Positions 14,230 through 27,400 are shown, counted from the stretch's first letter. The stretch: 64,000 bases of DNA from Lanius collurio (GCA_020086605.1 JACBWW010000004.1:30631986-30695985); one strand, 5' to 3'. Program-made: numbers and translations. The notes: a model not told the origin generated them from the sequence alone.

Positions 14230-14310
14230 CCAGGAAGAACAATTACATCATCCAGCCTGACTTCCTTTATAACACCAGCCTTTTTCAGTCAGACATTCCT
14301 GTTATTAAAT
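14230..14310 (-). mobile_element. Degraded CR1-like LINE fragment
   Basis: The segment around CATCATCCAGCCTGACTTCC followed by TTTATAACACCAGCC resembles an old CR1-family 3' region that I know from birds and turtles (CATCTAGTCTGACCTCC...TATAACACAGGCC). On the plus strand this is the antisense reading, so the element would be on the minus strand. It is short, diverged and without coding capacity. Confidence 0.4.
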
Positions 14311-14516
14311 AAGATTGCATTTAATTAAAATACATCTACAAATTGGTCTGTTCTTGATTTCAAGGCTTCAATGCCTGCAGGATCTACCATCTCCCTAGTA
14401 GTTTGCCCTGATTTGTGCTAAAGTGTTAATTGCCTTGCTTACACAGAAGAGTTTTGAAAAACACCAGCGTTTGTTCAGCTCAGGGACTGCTAACAAACTT
14501 GCATGTCCTGCCACAG

Positions 14517-14534
14517 AAAGAGAGAGAGAGAGAG
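14517..14534. repeat. (GA)n microsatellite
   Basis: A short, nearly perfect GA run of about 18 bp. Confidence 0.85.
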
Positions 14535-15831
14535 CCCTCACATTGTTTACTGCCCAGACCAGATCACTGGCAAGATTTGCCCGACAGCGGATGGTGTTGC
14601 CCAAGTCACACATCCCAGCAGTCATGCATGAGGACTATCCCCAGTGGGGCAGGTGACAGGGAATCAGAGTTTCTGAACTCCTCTTCCTCATCCCCATGGT
14701 CGTGCCACAACCTCTCCTCATCTCAGCAAAGCTGGTGCATTTTTCACCTGGGAGGTCATTCAGCATTTCTAAAGCCCACCAACATTCATGGCTCTGAATG
14801 CATGATAAAAATGCCACTGAGACATCTATTCCAGGCCCTTATCTTGGACTCAGCTAGTGAAGAAGGGAGGCTGTAGCTGGAGGAAGTTCTCAGCATGGCA
14901 GAGCTTGTATCTAATCTGCTGCCAAAGTTACCTGGAGCTGCCTGGCTACATAGCACGCAGTACAAAGCTGGAGAGATGAAACGCAGCTGGTCCACTGTGG
15001 GTAGGCACCCTGTCACACTGATCTCAGATGGCAAACAACACTCTGGCATTGAAGATCTAGCAATCTGTCCTTCCGTCATACCTCATTAGGGATGAAACTT
15101 CAGCAAGGCCACGGAGGAGTGTTTCTGAACATGAAAGGTATTGTTGGCTGCAGAATGGTTGTGGGAGGAGAAAACAGTCAGCGCTCCAGATCAAAAGCAC
15201 AAAACAGGAAAGCAGGTGTGCACAGAGAGCACAGCTCCTTTAGCAATGTCTCTGCCAGAGGGACAGAGACCACTGAAATTCTGTACCAGCTGGTCCCACC
15301 GACCAGGCTACCTGAGAATTACATGATGAGCCATCAGTGTCTGCTTAACACACAGGCCAAAACAACATGCATTTCCTCTCCATTTAGGAATGCCTTGTTT
15401 TACTCCCCCAAGGCCAGTGTAAACATCAGGAAACTGGAAGGCAATGGCCATTTTTATGATGGAAGTCTCTAGGTCCAGCAGGGTTGGTAGCTGAGGACCA
15501 GCCTGAACACGAGCCCATATCTGCTGATCCCACCACCAGCACCACCGTAAAAGTTTCCTCCAGCATACACACTTCTCAGCTCCAGTCACTCTTGCCAAAA
15601 CACCCATTTTCTGTGAGAGAGCCCAGTGGTGTCTCTGGTGAATACACACTTGCACTCCTGGCCACAACAGCCACAGGATTTTGTATCAGACTGAACCATG
15701 TGATGACCCCAAAGTGTCAGATCAGCAGGGTTCAGCCACACCAACAGAGGGGTGTAAATGCTCATGCAGATCAGCTGTGTCCTCCAAGTACTCCCCAGGG
15801 CCAGGGCAGTTCCAGACTGGGAGGAAGATGC

Positions 15832-17944
15832 TTTATTTTACATTTGCTCTAGAGCCTTGTCCCAACAGGTATCAGACACCTGATGCAAGTGCACAGGCTT
15901 CCACTTTGCTCTCCCCAGACTTGATGCTCAAATTTCTTTGTGCTCTCAGCTCATTGAAGGGCTGTCACATGGAAAGCACAAGATATTGAATGAATTTTAC
16001 AGGTAGCCAGTGCAGCTGCTCCAGGAGAGATTTGGTCCAATACAGTTAGGATAAATACTTTCTACATTTTTTTCCAACAGGTTAAAGTACTCCTGCTGCA
16101 GCTGGAGAAGAGGCTGAAACAGTAGATGGGAGAATCCAGTAGCTGACACAGCTACTTCCGATGTGTAAGCTGAACCAAAGGGGAAGCAACTAGCTAAATA
16201 ATGAGGAAAAGTGCACTAGGTCAGTATAGCTCATCCTAACTAAGTGTAATTAGCAGGAGAAGGAAGAAGGACTAGCTCACCAATATTGTTTCACAATGTC
16301 TTGCAAGTGTTCAGGGACATTTAATTTTGCAGAAGTGTTTCAACCAATATAAACATGCCAAATATAATCTTCAATATCCTTACCGACTTGTAGCAGCAAC
16401 GAGTCACATGCTGCTTGGGACTCTCATAAATTTATATTATAAACCCACTTAAATCTATGCATAGAAAGTGATATACATCATACCCAAGAAAATGGTTATT
16501 CTGGGCTACTCGGCAGTTCAGAGAGTGGTAGGTTTTTAACCTTACAGATGTATCTTGTAGAAAATATTTGGTGTGCTCATCCTCCTAGTAATGTCTTAAA
16601 TTATTCAGAGAGATTCAGCTGCAATATATTTGTTTCAATGGATGCTCTCACTTAATATTTCTTCATTTCACATGTAAAGCTTTGTTTAAATAAAGTAAAA
16701 CTATTCCTATTTAAATTTTTAGATCATTATGAAAATTCTTATTTTCATATAGGCTCAGCAAATTATTCTTTTCTTTAGAACTGGGGAAGGTTTTTAGACA
16801 AATTGCGTCACCGGCCATAAATGCAGTTGTAGAGAATTTGGGGGAAAAATATTTGGAAATTCAGTTAGATCTGGATAATTATTTTGACAAAAACCAGTAA
16901 CACTTTGGAAATGCTGAAAGCCTTGGGTTAGGCAACTCCCAGAAAATGCAGCTTTCAGTCGCAGAACATTTTACTTTAGAAATTGCAAAAAATTAATCAA
17001 AGTGCTTCATTTGACCTTAAGCCAAAATTGTTCCTTTTTGCAACTTACATTAGATTGCTCAGAAAACTGACAATTTTACTTTCTATGATCAACTTAAGAT
17101 GGCAATTTTTCTTGTATTGGATTTTCTGAGCTAAACAGAAAGTCAGTTATATACATAAGATTTTTCACTCAGAATTTTCTGAACAAAAAGAAATTACATG
17201 TCTGGACTGTATGCTGGCATTGCAGTGGGACGGTATGCCTGAATATCCAGAAATACCAAAGGCAGTAGGCATCTCTGTGTGTACATGCCAGTACTGCTCT
17301 TCATACATACACTTAAAACAGATTCCTAATGACCTGCTAAATTAGGGTATTTGATTCAATGGAGGAAGTGTCACCCCATAAAGTTTTGATCAGTGCTTCT
17401 CTCAGTGACAATGTGCTCTTCATGAACTGGGAAGCCCTGAACTAAATGCAACTCTCAGAGCACGCCTCTTCAGCACCCATTCATATACAGAGTGGTTGCA
17501 GCAAAAGAAATTTCCAGTCAAGCCTGTGAAGAGAAACACCTGGTGCTGCTCCCAGCTGAAGTACTCACCAATAATTCCTTGGGAAATATCTTAACTACTT
17601 TTTCATTTAAAAAAGACTAAATAGAAAGCACAAGGCCACACAAAATTGCCTTCTCCATGTCAGTATAACAACCCTCCCCCTTCTTTAATGCATGTGAGCC
17701 CGTTAATGGCAATCAGCAACCATGCATAGCAGTGAAGAGATTTCATCCGGAGCATTGGGCAAGTACACAGTCCTAGAAGAGCCCAGGAGGTCTGGCATTA
17801 GTGACAGTGAATACCACAGATACCTCTTCCTGTATTTGAGTGTCCATTCGTTTGGATGTGGGTTGTGTCTTTGTGTTCCGGATGGGAATTGTGTGCTGGT
17901 ATGGCAACACCAGGAGCAAGGTGTTTCTTGACTGCTGGAGCTCC
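15832..17944 (-). other. DPF3: Probable DPF3b 3' UTR and candidate poly(A) signals
   Basis: No coding signal is visible below the DPF3b stop codon on the minus strand. The first candidate poly(A) hexamers in transcript direction are ATTAAA at 17684-17689 (about 255 nt after the stop) and ATTAAA at 16320-16325. The first canonical AATAAA that I find is at 15832-15837, giving a UTR of roughly 2.1 kb. I cannot tell which is used, so the lower boundary is a guess. The stretch is AT-rich from about 16.3 to 17.3 kb. Confidence 0.4.
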
Positions 17945-18015
17945 TCAGGCCTGGTAGCCAAAAGCTGATGCTCTCTCTCTGAGCAGTTCCTGGCACAAAT
18001 GACAACTCCAGCTCC
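17945..18015 (-). CDS. DPF3: DPF3b terminal coding exon: end of PHD2 and stop
   Basis: This 71 bp coding part of the last DPF3b exon encodes (G)SWSCHLCQELLRERASAFG, then YQA and TGA (17945-17947). SCHLC supplies the final Cys pair of PHD2. The acceptor AG is at 18016-18017 (ATTTGCAG). The exon completes the Gly codon begun at 19066, so the DPF3b reading frame is unbroken across four exons in the window. Relative to my memory of mammalian DPF3b (CHLC followed by WELLKEKASAFGCQA) there are Q for W, two K-to-R changes, and Y for C near the end. None removes a zinc ligand. The 3' UTR continues toward lower coordinates. Confidence 0.95.
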
Positions 18016-19065
18016 CTGCAAATGAATAAATCCTTCTTAAAGGAATAACACAAAATCCAGGCACTCAGGGTTTATGTCAAGATTGGCTTGAATAGGGTAT
18101 CAGATATTCCTAATTTTGGAATTGCCTGTACTTTTCTGAAGCAGCCTCTGCTGCCCTCACTTTTGTGTCCATAGGCTTTTTACATGAGCTACAATGCTGC
18201 TGAGGTGTGCATTGCAATGAGGTGTTTTATATTTTCACACTTCCAATATACCACTTCCCAGTGGAACAGAAACCTTTAGCTAATTATTAGCTGCATTTCA
18301 AAAATTTCCCCTCCTGATTTAGCTTCCATTTTACCAAAGTTACAAACATTAGCTCCTGAATTCATGATTGATTTGTAATTATTCTTGTCTTGCCCCTCAT
18401 GAAAACCGCAGTCACTTGCACTCACAAATCTCCTTGTCCAGTTCTACTGCTCTCTGAGGATTTTAGTCAGAGAACCTATAATGGCAAGAGACTAGTTCCT
18501 CTGCTCCACAGCCAAGTGACAAAGTCCAACCAGCCATAAGATAGTCCAATTCAACCCCCTGCAGTGGTCATAACTGCATACCAAATGTAGTACTGACCCT
18601 AAAACCCTCGCCCTGCCAAGAGAGAAACATGTCACAGAGTGAGGAAGGTAATTTCTCTTAATCCTGTCTCCTGACAACAGGCTCCAGATATTCCAGAGAG
18701 GACCTCCTTGTCTGAGGCTTTCTCTCTGGGACTTTGACTGCTTAGGAAGTCCAAAGTCACTTTTCACAAGCGCTCAATTCAGTTGACTAAATTGAGGTGA
18801 CCAATGACATGTGGGACATCCAAAGTCACCCATGACTCACAAAAGAACCATGTCCTCGAAGAGGAGAAGACCAGGCATGATTTAATACACTACAGATCAC
18901 ACTAGACCTTTGTATCTATTAATTTTGTTTCTTTGCAGTGCTACGTCCCTTTGCTTTGCTACTGTTTCCTTAACCCTGCATGGTTCAAAACACCTTTCTG
19001 AAATCCTTCCCTTCTCCACAAAGACTTTATTGTGATTTTCAAAGCAGACTTCAGTCATATGTTAC
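18016..19065 (-). other. DPF3: DPF3b last intron
   Basis: This 1,050 bp intron has GTAAC at its 5' end and AG at its 3' end on the minus strand. It contains a short CR1-like fragment near 18.5-18.6 kb and nothing else that I can support. Confidence 0.85.
18500..18600 (-). mobile_element. Possible short CR1 LINE fragment
   Basis: The core TCCAATTCAACCCCCTGCAG (18545-18564) resembles the antisense CR1 3' region (ATCGAGTCCAACCCCCTGCC...). Flanking sequence is too diverged to extend the call. It sits in the last DPF3b intron. Confidence 0.33.
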
Positions 19066-19147
19066 CTTCTGGGGGCTCAAAGACTGGTGGATTCAAGCAA
19101 TACATGTGATAGCCACGGTCACAGTCATCACAGAAGAGCAGCTGGTC
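19066..19147 (-). CDS. DPF3: DPF3b exon: PHD2 core
   Basis: This 82 bp exon encodes [20 protein letters not shown], then PVFEPPE and the first base of a Gly codon. It carries the FCDDC Cys pair and the HMYC His/Cys pair of PHD2. The acceptor AG is at 19148-19149 (CCCTGTCTCAG before the exon) and the donor GTAAC at 19061-19065. It follows the 20445 exon after a 1.3 kb intron and leads to the last exon after a 1.05 kb intron. It is too short and lacks a Met start, so it would be missed by simple ORF scans. The match to the DPF family is essentially complete. PVFEPPE has Phe where I recall Ala in the mammalian protein. Confidence 0.97.
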
Positions 19148-20444
19148 CTGAGACAGGGTTGTAGGAGAGACAGGGAAGGAAACAGGGAGAGAAGAGAAGA
19201 GAGAAAATGATGTAAATTAATATCTTGCCAAGATGAAAACATAAGTAGGGTAACCAGCAATGCTCAGCTGGGAATGTAGAGCTGCAACAACAGAGACTAA
19301 GGGACTACTGGGAATATAAAGGCTACAAGCATCACATTTGTTCATCCATGATCAAGCACCATATTCCTCAGAGGCTGCAGAAAGCCTCTCTGAGCACAAA
19401 GGTAGTTCAGTTTCTAACTAGAAAATCACTGTAAGTGGAGGAGTCCCTGTCCAAGATGGCCTCATGATGCTGGAGTAAAAGCTGTTATGCCAGGGATATG
19501 CTGTACTGAGAAAAGAGGACAGGCTTTGCTGGGCTCCAGTGTCACCATGTGCTGATTTCATTCCTTCAGAGGAAACCTTTGACTTAGTTTCCCAAAACTC
19601 AGCTGAGCAATTTTTTTGTGAAACAGATGGAAGTTACATGACCCTACCATCTAGTCTCCATCTCTTTCATATATTTGGGGTGAAAAAAGTTGCTCTGAAG
19701 TATCCTGTGATTCCTAAGGCAGCTCCCTAGTTTCAGATTATTTTTTTTTAATGCTAAAGCCAAAAGAAAATCTCAGGCCTCAAATTTATTCTGCTGTACG
19801 AATAGTGTTAGCTAATCACCTCCAAAGCTCTCCAGCCACTGTCAATTTTTCAAGGTTCTCATGGGCCACCAAGGACCCTTATCATCAGATTTTAACTGCA
19901 AACCCCACAGGGAGGACATTGCTCAGCTGCAGGATCTGGAAATCACTGGAGGAGGTGATTAGGTGAGGCCTAGCCATCCCAATTCAAATGGTTTCATGTT
20001 TCCCAAGTCTTGCAATTACATTTAAAAAATCATTAAAGAAAGTAAAGAAAATTAGGGACAAGAAGGAATATACTTCCCTCTCTTGGGTAATCATGTATTC
20101 ACATCTACCTCTGACTATCATACTGAAAACACAACTCTCTTGCAGCTCCCTGAAACAGGAATTCATGGCTCCCAGCTAATTTCTATTGAATAAGTACACA
20201 AACCACAAGTATCAGCATCTTAAGTGGCCCTGTATGATACCCGTGGTAATTTCAGCAGAGACCAGTGGCTGAATGGGGACACTGGAGAGAATCCCATCTC
20301 TGCTCTCAGGGGTGGCTCTTCCTTGGAGATGCATGGAAGCAGCAGTAAAACAGCGACCCACACCATTGCCACATGCTTCTCAAGGGTGGGCACAGCAGCA
20401 GCTTGCAGTGATGCTTATTTGCATGAAAAGGTAAATGGACTCAC
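19148..20444 (-). other. DPF3: DPF3b intron between PHD2 exons
   Basis: This 1,297 bp intron has a consensus GTGAGT donor and a CAG acceptor. No additional exon or repeat was recognised. Confidence 0.85.
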
Positions 20445-20557
20445 ATCGTTCTCTGAGGTCCCACAAAGGCTGCAGGATTTGCACTCAATGCATTGCCACT
20501 GATAGGTTTTAACAGCCTCAGTCATGTTTGTGGTGAACTGCAGGCAGGTCGGGTGTC
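20445..20557 (-). CDS. DPF3: DPF3b exon: end of PHD1 and start of PHD2
   Basis: This 113 bp exon encodes (G)[18 protein letters not shown], then [19 protein letters not shown]. It completes PHD1 with the His/Cys pair HPTC and the last Cys pair CIEC, and opens PHD2 with CSLC. It is used only in the full-length isoform DPF3b, where the two PHD fingers form one integrated histone-reading unit. The acceptor AG is at 20558-20559, preceded by CTTCCTC, and the donor GTGAGT at 20439-20444. It starts two bases into a codon begun at 46230 and ends on a complete Asp codon, so the next exon begins in frame. Differences from the remembered human sequence are few (T for L in TTNMTEA, Q for K in YQWQ, S for I in CSLC). 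Confidence 0.98.
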
Positions 20558-21400
20558 CTGAGGAAGATCGGAAACAACGGTCATTGTTAAGGCTCACTTA
20601 TTGCTTGTTAATTAACCGGTATTAAATTTGGGAACAAAACACACATGGACATGGACTGATCACAACATGGGCTGCAACTAACAGATACCAAAGAGGAAAG
20701 CAGGCATTAACCCTTTCGCTGCCGGGCACAAGAGAAAATCAGAGTCATCTCCACCCATTCCCCATCAGCAAAGCAGTTTTATTCAGAGCTCTTAAAAATG
20801 GTATGGCTTTCAGTTGGTTTTTTGTGGGGGTTTATTTTTTTTTTAAAGAAAACAAGAAAATGGATGAAATCAGAAACAAACCCAATTTCAGAGAGAGACC
20901 ATCCGTCTTAATAGAAATTGGACTACAGTTTCAATTAGCGTTGTTTCGACCGGAACGAAGGACCTGGTGGAAATAAGGTTATTCTCCATTTCACAGCTTC
21001 CCTTCCTGGTGTCCAAATAGGTGGAGCAATTCTGTAAACTTTGCTTAAATGGAAGCAGTAGCGTACAGAGAAGACGCAAGACAGGATGGAAGGATACAGC
21101 TTTTAATTTTTTTAAGAGCTCTGCCACTAAAGTTGGTTGGCACAGAAGAAACCAAATTGCACAGCTAACCTTCCAGGATCAAAACAAGAAACCAAAAGGG
21201 AAAAAAACCCAAGCCAACTCCCACAATGAACTAAATGAAAGGAATAAAGAAGGGAAAGCTAGCAGAACAGTCACATCTAATCGGGAAGGACAAATTGCCA
21301 GAGTTACAACCCCCGCCCCTACATGCGTGTCGACTTCAGCTTTGCAAAACAGCGGTATCACAGTAGCAGGGTCAGCAATGGGCTTTCTGGAGGGGAAAAT

Positions 21401-21419
21401 ACAAACAAACAAACAAACC
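21401..21419. repeat. (ACAA)n microsatellite
   Basis: Four to five tandem ACAA units. Confidence 0.85.
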
Positions 21420-24400
21420 AAAGGTAGGATCAGTGTTCCTTCTGCAAAACAAAACAAGACAAATTCACCGCTGAAATAAAGTACTGTACTCCCAAACCAC
21501 CCCTACCAGGCTGAGACATTGCCTAAGTCACCTGCAATAAGCTCCTGTCTGCCTTCTTGGAAAGCCCCATTATTAGAATCCCTCTCTGACACACATAAGC
21601 ATTAGCACTGTGCACAGTCAGAGCAGGGAGAGTCAACTGCTCATCTGCAGAAAAACTAGGGACGCAGGTATGCATATCCAGCACTGCCGCCTGCTACCTC
21701 TAGAAACTGGCGCCGTTGAGTTGTGTGGGGTTTTTCACCTCTACCCCATCTGCTGCTATTAGACTACAACCAATGGATTGGAAAAAATCTTTTCCACTTC
21801 CACCAGCCTAAGTGCCTTTTTAAGAGAGGAGAAAGAAAGGCTGTTTCTCCAACGAGAAAAAAAGGCATGTGTATGGTAGCTGTGGGCACAGATGCGCCAC
21901 CTTCATTAGCAGACCTACCAGCAATATTTTGCTGTGTCATCACATTGCCCGTCACTACCCTACAAAAAGTTTCTTTTTCAAGAAAGTCAAAAAACTATTT
22001 TCCAGCTAGTGAAGCAAACAGTTGCTGAGAATTGTTGGATAAGGAAATAATGCTGTAGGGAATATATTTCCTTTATGTGTCCATGATACCACCAAATGCA
22101 GTAATAAGAATTTTTGTTCTCCAGTTATATTTGCATGGTTGTGATACAACAACTACGCCTGTCCAGCAAAGAAATGGGTACACATAATTATTAAAGAAAT
22201 GGAATAGAAAATAAAGGAGGTATTTAGAGGAGGAGGGATCAGTGAAATTGCTCATATCACTCTCAAGCCTTTGGATAAAGAAACATCTTGACAATACTGA
22301 TGAGCTCAGATGGGCTAAGAAGATTCACTGGGTTTTGGAGCCCTTGGAATGTCAGCACAAAACAAGTGACAGATTTTACTGAGATTTACAGTGGACCAAC
22401 TAAAGTTCTGGGGACCTTGAAACTGCAACTATGCAAAAGGAGATGTGACAAGATACCTTTTCTTGCTGAGAGGACCACATATACTTTCTGATACTACCAA
22501 ACCAGCAGAACCTGACATGACACTGAAATGTTCCTCCAGATCTGATTTACAGTAAATGAAAACCTTATTCCAACACCAGTAAATAGAACAAATGTGCCAC
22601 ACTACACATCAGGGAGGAATTCATCCCAACAGCAGAGAGTTGCTTCCAGAAATGTTGTACAGTGCTGGAATATATCACAGAAAACAACTCATACAGGGAG
22701 ATGAATTAATCAGAGAGTTAAATAGCTTCAGTCACATTTGAAAAGAAGCAGAAAGAATGGAATCAAACTTACAGAAATAAATCCCAGCTAAATGCATGGA
22801 CATCTTCACATGCTCACTTGCCTGTGTACACACATTGCCCCTTGCAGAGACTCCAGCTGAAGAACCTCCCTTTCTAACACAACATGAGGGTCAGGTCCTG
22901 TTCACTACTTTATCTCTGTCCCTTCACAGCCATTCCTGCTCTCTTCCAACTATCAGTCTTGACTGTTTTGTTCCTCATTTGCCTCAAAAACACTTCTGCA
23001 GGTCTCCTCTGCTGCGTCTCACATCAATGATGCCTCATCATTGAAGTTATACATCCCATATTGCAGAGCACTTCTTAAGAGCCACACCTACCACAAGCCT
23101 AAAAGAAACGATCTCTGGTAGGCTGAGGATTCTTTAGAAAAATTAGTAATAGAGTGAGGGCCACAGTGGTTTCTTTTTAGTAGCAATGCAGAAATATTTT
23201 GCAGAAACATACAAATTTATTCACTCCATTAGGCTCTCTCTCCAAGTACTGTGACAAGAGTAGAGTCTGCATAGCTGCAGGTTGCTCTCTGTTGGCCTAG
23301 GGCTTGTGCAGTGTGTAAGGCAAAAAGAGTGTCTTTCTTTGGCCTCTAAGTCAGATGCTCTTTCACATTAAGCAGCATTCCTTGTGGTACCATGACCCGA
23401 ACTTAGTATCATTGAAAAGACCATTTTTACTTATGCTATCAGCATGATGAGGCACTGTAGTGTATGGCAAGCATGCCACTAGATACTCAAAATATTAAAA
23501 TTATTTTTCCTTCTCTCTCTTTCTCCTTCTTCACAATCTCTTTCTTATCCTGCTACTTTTGTTCAAAGCCTAGTGTTTTACATGCTATGAGAACATTCAC
23601 ACATCCAAGACTTCCTGAGGCAGTGTTAGTGAACACCATCTCTGCTCCATATCACAGAACTTCTTAGCATTCCTCCTATGTCAGAATACGTGAACACAAA
23701 GCCCTGTAGCTGCATGTGGCAAGCTACTATAGGTGGATTCAAATTCCCCCTTTTTTTTTCCTAAAAAAAAAAAAAAAAGCTAATTCAGGCCACAGGCCAC
23801 TTTCACACACAGACCAGTCCAAAATGCAATTCAAGTTATGGACACTGTGGTAGCACACAAGCCAGAGAGCTGAAAGTCTTCTTGCTATGTGTTCAAGGTG
23901 GAGAAACAGTCTTATTTCACCCAACTGTGTGATGAACTGCATTTGCTGTGGCTAAGGTGTGCAGCAGAGTCTGCAGCTGAAACTCAGTTAATAATTCAGG
24001 TGGTGGCTCCACCCTGGGAAGCCCTGGATCACTCTCATAAGTCTGCATCAGCTCTGCAGATCTAATAGGGGGAGGAAGTAGCACGTATTTATGGTGTCAC
24101 CCAAGTCAATAGACAGACCTCTAAAATACACCCTGGGAGCAGTTCTGTTGAAGGAGAAGGCAATATGTTAACACTGACGGTTTCTAATCTACCATAACTA
24201 TTCTCCACCTAAACTTTTGCTATGCTGCAATAGCTATAAACAACAGACAGAGACAATAAAACTCGCAGTGAGGTTTTCAGCAGCTCATCCCTTTGTCTAA
24301 AAACAATATTTTAATGTGTAGATCAGGTTCGAAAGCTCCCTCATCTTTGTCAAAACTCTCTTCTGGATCAGAACTCTGAGACTGAGACCATATTTTATAG

Positions 24401-27400
24401 TGACATCAGTGTTTCACATGCCAATGGGTTTAATTGTACACTATGTCCACCAGATATCTGGTCAGAGGAATGGGGAGGTGAGCACATTCAGAGACTATTT
24501 CTTGTATCCTGCACCTGGTACAATTGCAGGCTGATGGGTAAGATAATTTTAACATAAATACCCTAAAAAAAAAATCTAAAAATCTCTTCTTCTTACAGTG
24601 GCTGTATAACACTAAAGACCAAAACTGACATTAAAGGGCAGGAGCAATCTGCTGCTTCCAGGCACTCTGTGACCAGTGAAGGCCTTAGAATGGCTCATTA
24701 GTGCTTTTTCAATAATGGATTCTGCATTGCAAGATTAATTGCAGCCATGTGCTCTGTCACACCCGCCACAGACTATTTAAGTTAACAATCCAATCAATAA
24801 CCTTTTTCAAACAAAGGCTGAGATTATGTTGAGGGGAAAAAAAATAAGCAAATACTCTTTTCTAAAAACAAATGCGAAATTATTTATACAGAGTAAAAGG
24901 AATTTTTATCCAGTTTCAAATTTTTTCCATTATCTTCACAGTATAGTGGTGGGCTTTTTAATCAATAGCATGATAAAAACTTACAGCTCTCCTGGCTATA
25001 TTGCATCAAAATTTATTCCATAAACTTTCAGGTCTTCAAATGACTATAAATACATATTACAGATATAATGTTATGGGAGCTCCATCCAAATAATGGAAGT
25101 TTTACATGCAAAGAAAATGCATAATTTCCTCCTACTAAGACTGAATGAGGATTGTTGTGGCCACTGCCATCATTAGACAGAATTATTACCATTATCTGTG
25201 CAAAAGAAGGGAAACTTGTAATTCTAATAAGGGGTAAGATTTTATGGTTATGATTTAAAAAGGTACCCCTCATTTGTCTGTCTAAGAAGGGATGCTTACA
25301 GATACGCAGTGTCAACAACAGATGGATTAGAAAGGGCTCTTAAAAACTCAAACTACCTGAGCACACTGAAGTGCTTGGCTCTACCAGAATCCCAGGGCTC
25401 AAGAAACTGCAGCTCCCAGAAAAAGACCAAACATTCCTAAGGGATGAGGTTGGGGAGCTCTTGGCATTTTCCTGGCCCTTTCCATCTTGCAATGTGAAGG
25501 CGTTACAGTGTAGAGACAAACACCTGCCTGCTCAAATGGAGATACTCATGAACAAAAGCCTTCAAAAGGGTTCGTGGGGTGAGGATCCAAGGCACCACCT
25601 GCCACACTGTGATATGGAGAAGCAGGAATATTTCATTACAGAAAAATGTAACAGCTTTCCTGGTGGCCAGGACAGGGGTAGATTTTGGAGGCTGCAGGTG
25701 AAGAGCTCTGGTCTCACCCCCATCAGCACAGGGCCCTGCTGAATCCAGCTTCTTAAGAAAAACATACAAACAAACAAAAAGAAAGTCTCACTCATAGGCA
25801 CTACACTAGAGTTTATTATTATCAGACAGAAAAGGAGAGGAAATATCACCACTGTGAATCTCTGTGTCCTGACTGAAGTGAGAAAATGTAGCTGTTTCTC
25901 CCAGTGCGTTCCAGCAGTGCCAACTCTGCTAAAGAAGTGAGTCCAAAAGGACTCAATGGTTCCACTGAATAGTCTGGTCGGTCTGATCTGGTCAGAGACC
26001 AACTCTCCTCTATTCCAATATGCCACAATGTGCCAGTAATTGTGGAAGAATTAATGCCTTTAATAATTGATGGATCTCTGAAAACACTCCGCTGTAGAAG
26101 AGCTTATAGTTCCTATTATTTCATTTTCTGGCCCTATAGCTATTCTGGCCAGGAGGGACAGAGCTTAAACTGAGCCCACAAAAGGGGTAGGGGCACTCCG
26201 CTGCATTAGCACCAGGACTGGTGGCCAGCTGCACTCCGGAGATGGTGGTTTGCTTCTCAGTACTGCCAGTTCCAGTGGAAGAAGTTATATAAATTACAAG
26301 TAATCACTCAAATATTTGGCACGGGTACAAGAGAGCCCACTTTAATTGTTCACCCAAGGGACAAATAAAACCCTTTTGCAAAAGGCAGTGGTTCAGTCCC
26401 AGCTGTAGTTTGGCAGGTGTCATTGGAGTCAATGGGAACTGAAAGGAGGACAGACCTGTGTTTGAAAGCAACTAATGCCAGGGATCTTGGGGAAGTTATA
26501 AAATGGTGGTGTGTGGCAGGTGGCACTTGCAGCTCACTCTCCTGCACTGCCCTGCTGTCCCTTTAGCCATACAAACACCAAAGGGCATGAGGAGCAAAGG
26601 AGTAAGCTCCTGCCAAAGCACCCCTCATCTCCAGGCACTCTCCAAAAAATTTCATTGCCTGAGGAAAGTCCACCCACCAGCTCTACTCACTCCCAGTTTT
26701 GACTCTACAATGCTGCATAATTTCCTCTGAAATCTTTTTAAGCATCAAGAGCATCAGCTGGGATAAGGAGCCTGGGTTACAGAGGGTATATGAAGAACAA
26801 AGCTTGGCTCAGGCCACTCTTGCATAAGCAAAGTGCACACAGGGAGATCAGCTGTGGACAAGGCAGAGTAACTCTGTCTGGCCCAGGGTGGCAGAAGGAA
26901 CTGGGTGGGACTCAGGGGTGACCTCTGCAGCATGCAAAGGGACAGGACAGGAGTGGGTTTTTCTGGGCTTCCTGATGGTTTGTCAGTCAAATCACTCCCC
27001 ACACCCCCATCCCTGTGGGAGCAGATGCTCCACATCTTACAAGAAAACTACTTGAGAAATGTTTTAAAAGAGTTTTACTGCAATAGTTCTGTGTGTACCT
27101 CTCCCTGAGTACAGCCCTTTCTCAGCATGCCCAATCCAGCCGTACGTATCTAGAGCAGGGAGAAATGAAAATAAATAGATTACAGATTTTAAAAGTCTTT
27201 AAAAACTGCTGACAATTAACTTGGGTACACACAAATCATTGCCCTGGGAGAACAGCCTGATTTGGGCTGGTGATGCTGCAGCCAGGCCCTGTGCTCTGTC
27301 TTCAGGTTTGCCAGAGGGAAGATGAGCCCTGACAGGGTTTCTGCAGCTCTTTGAGTGTCCCTCTCTAGCCAGGCACACTTGCCCTTCCAAAACTGCCTGG

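Larger units (their letters stand above)
12323..15831. other. Intergenic sequence without recognised genes
   Basis: This holds one old CR1-like fragment (about 14.23-14.31 kb) and a GA repeat (14.52 kb). The many open frames of 60-150 codons between 12.4 and 16.0 kb lie on opposite strands of the same GC-rich DNA, and none shows a recognisable domain. Confidence 0.55.

Noticed and set aside
1..17700. Known C-terminal exons of RGS6, the expected convergent neighbour
   Set aside because: I looked for the RGS-domain end and the usual last exon on the plus strand and found no match. They probably lie below base 1.
20415..20597. A 60-codon minus-strand frame starting with Met over the DPF3 PHD exon
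   Set aside because: Only 20445-20557 is exon. The Met and the residues after END are intron read-through beyond consensus splice sites.
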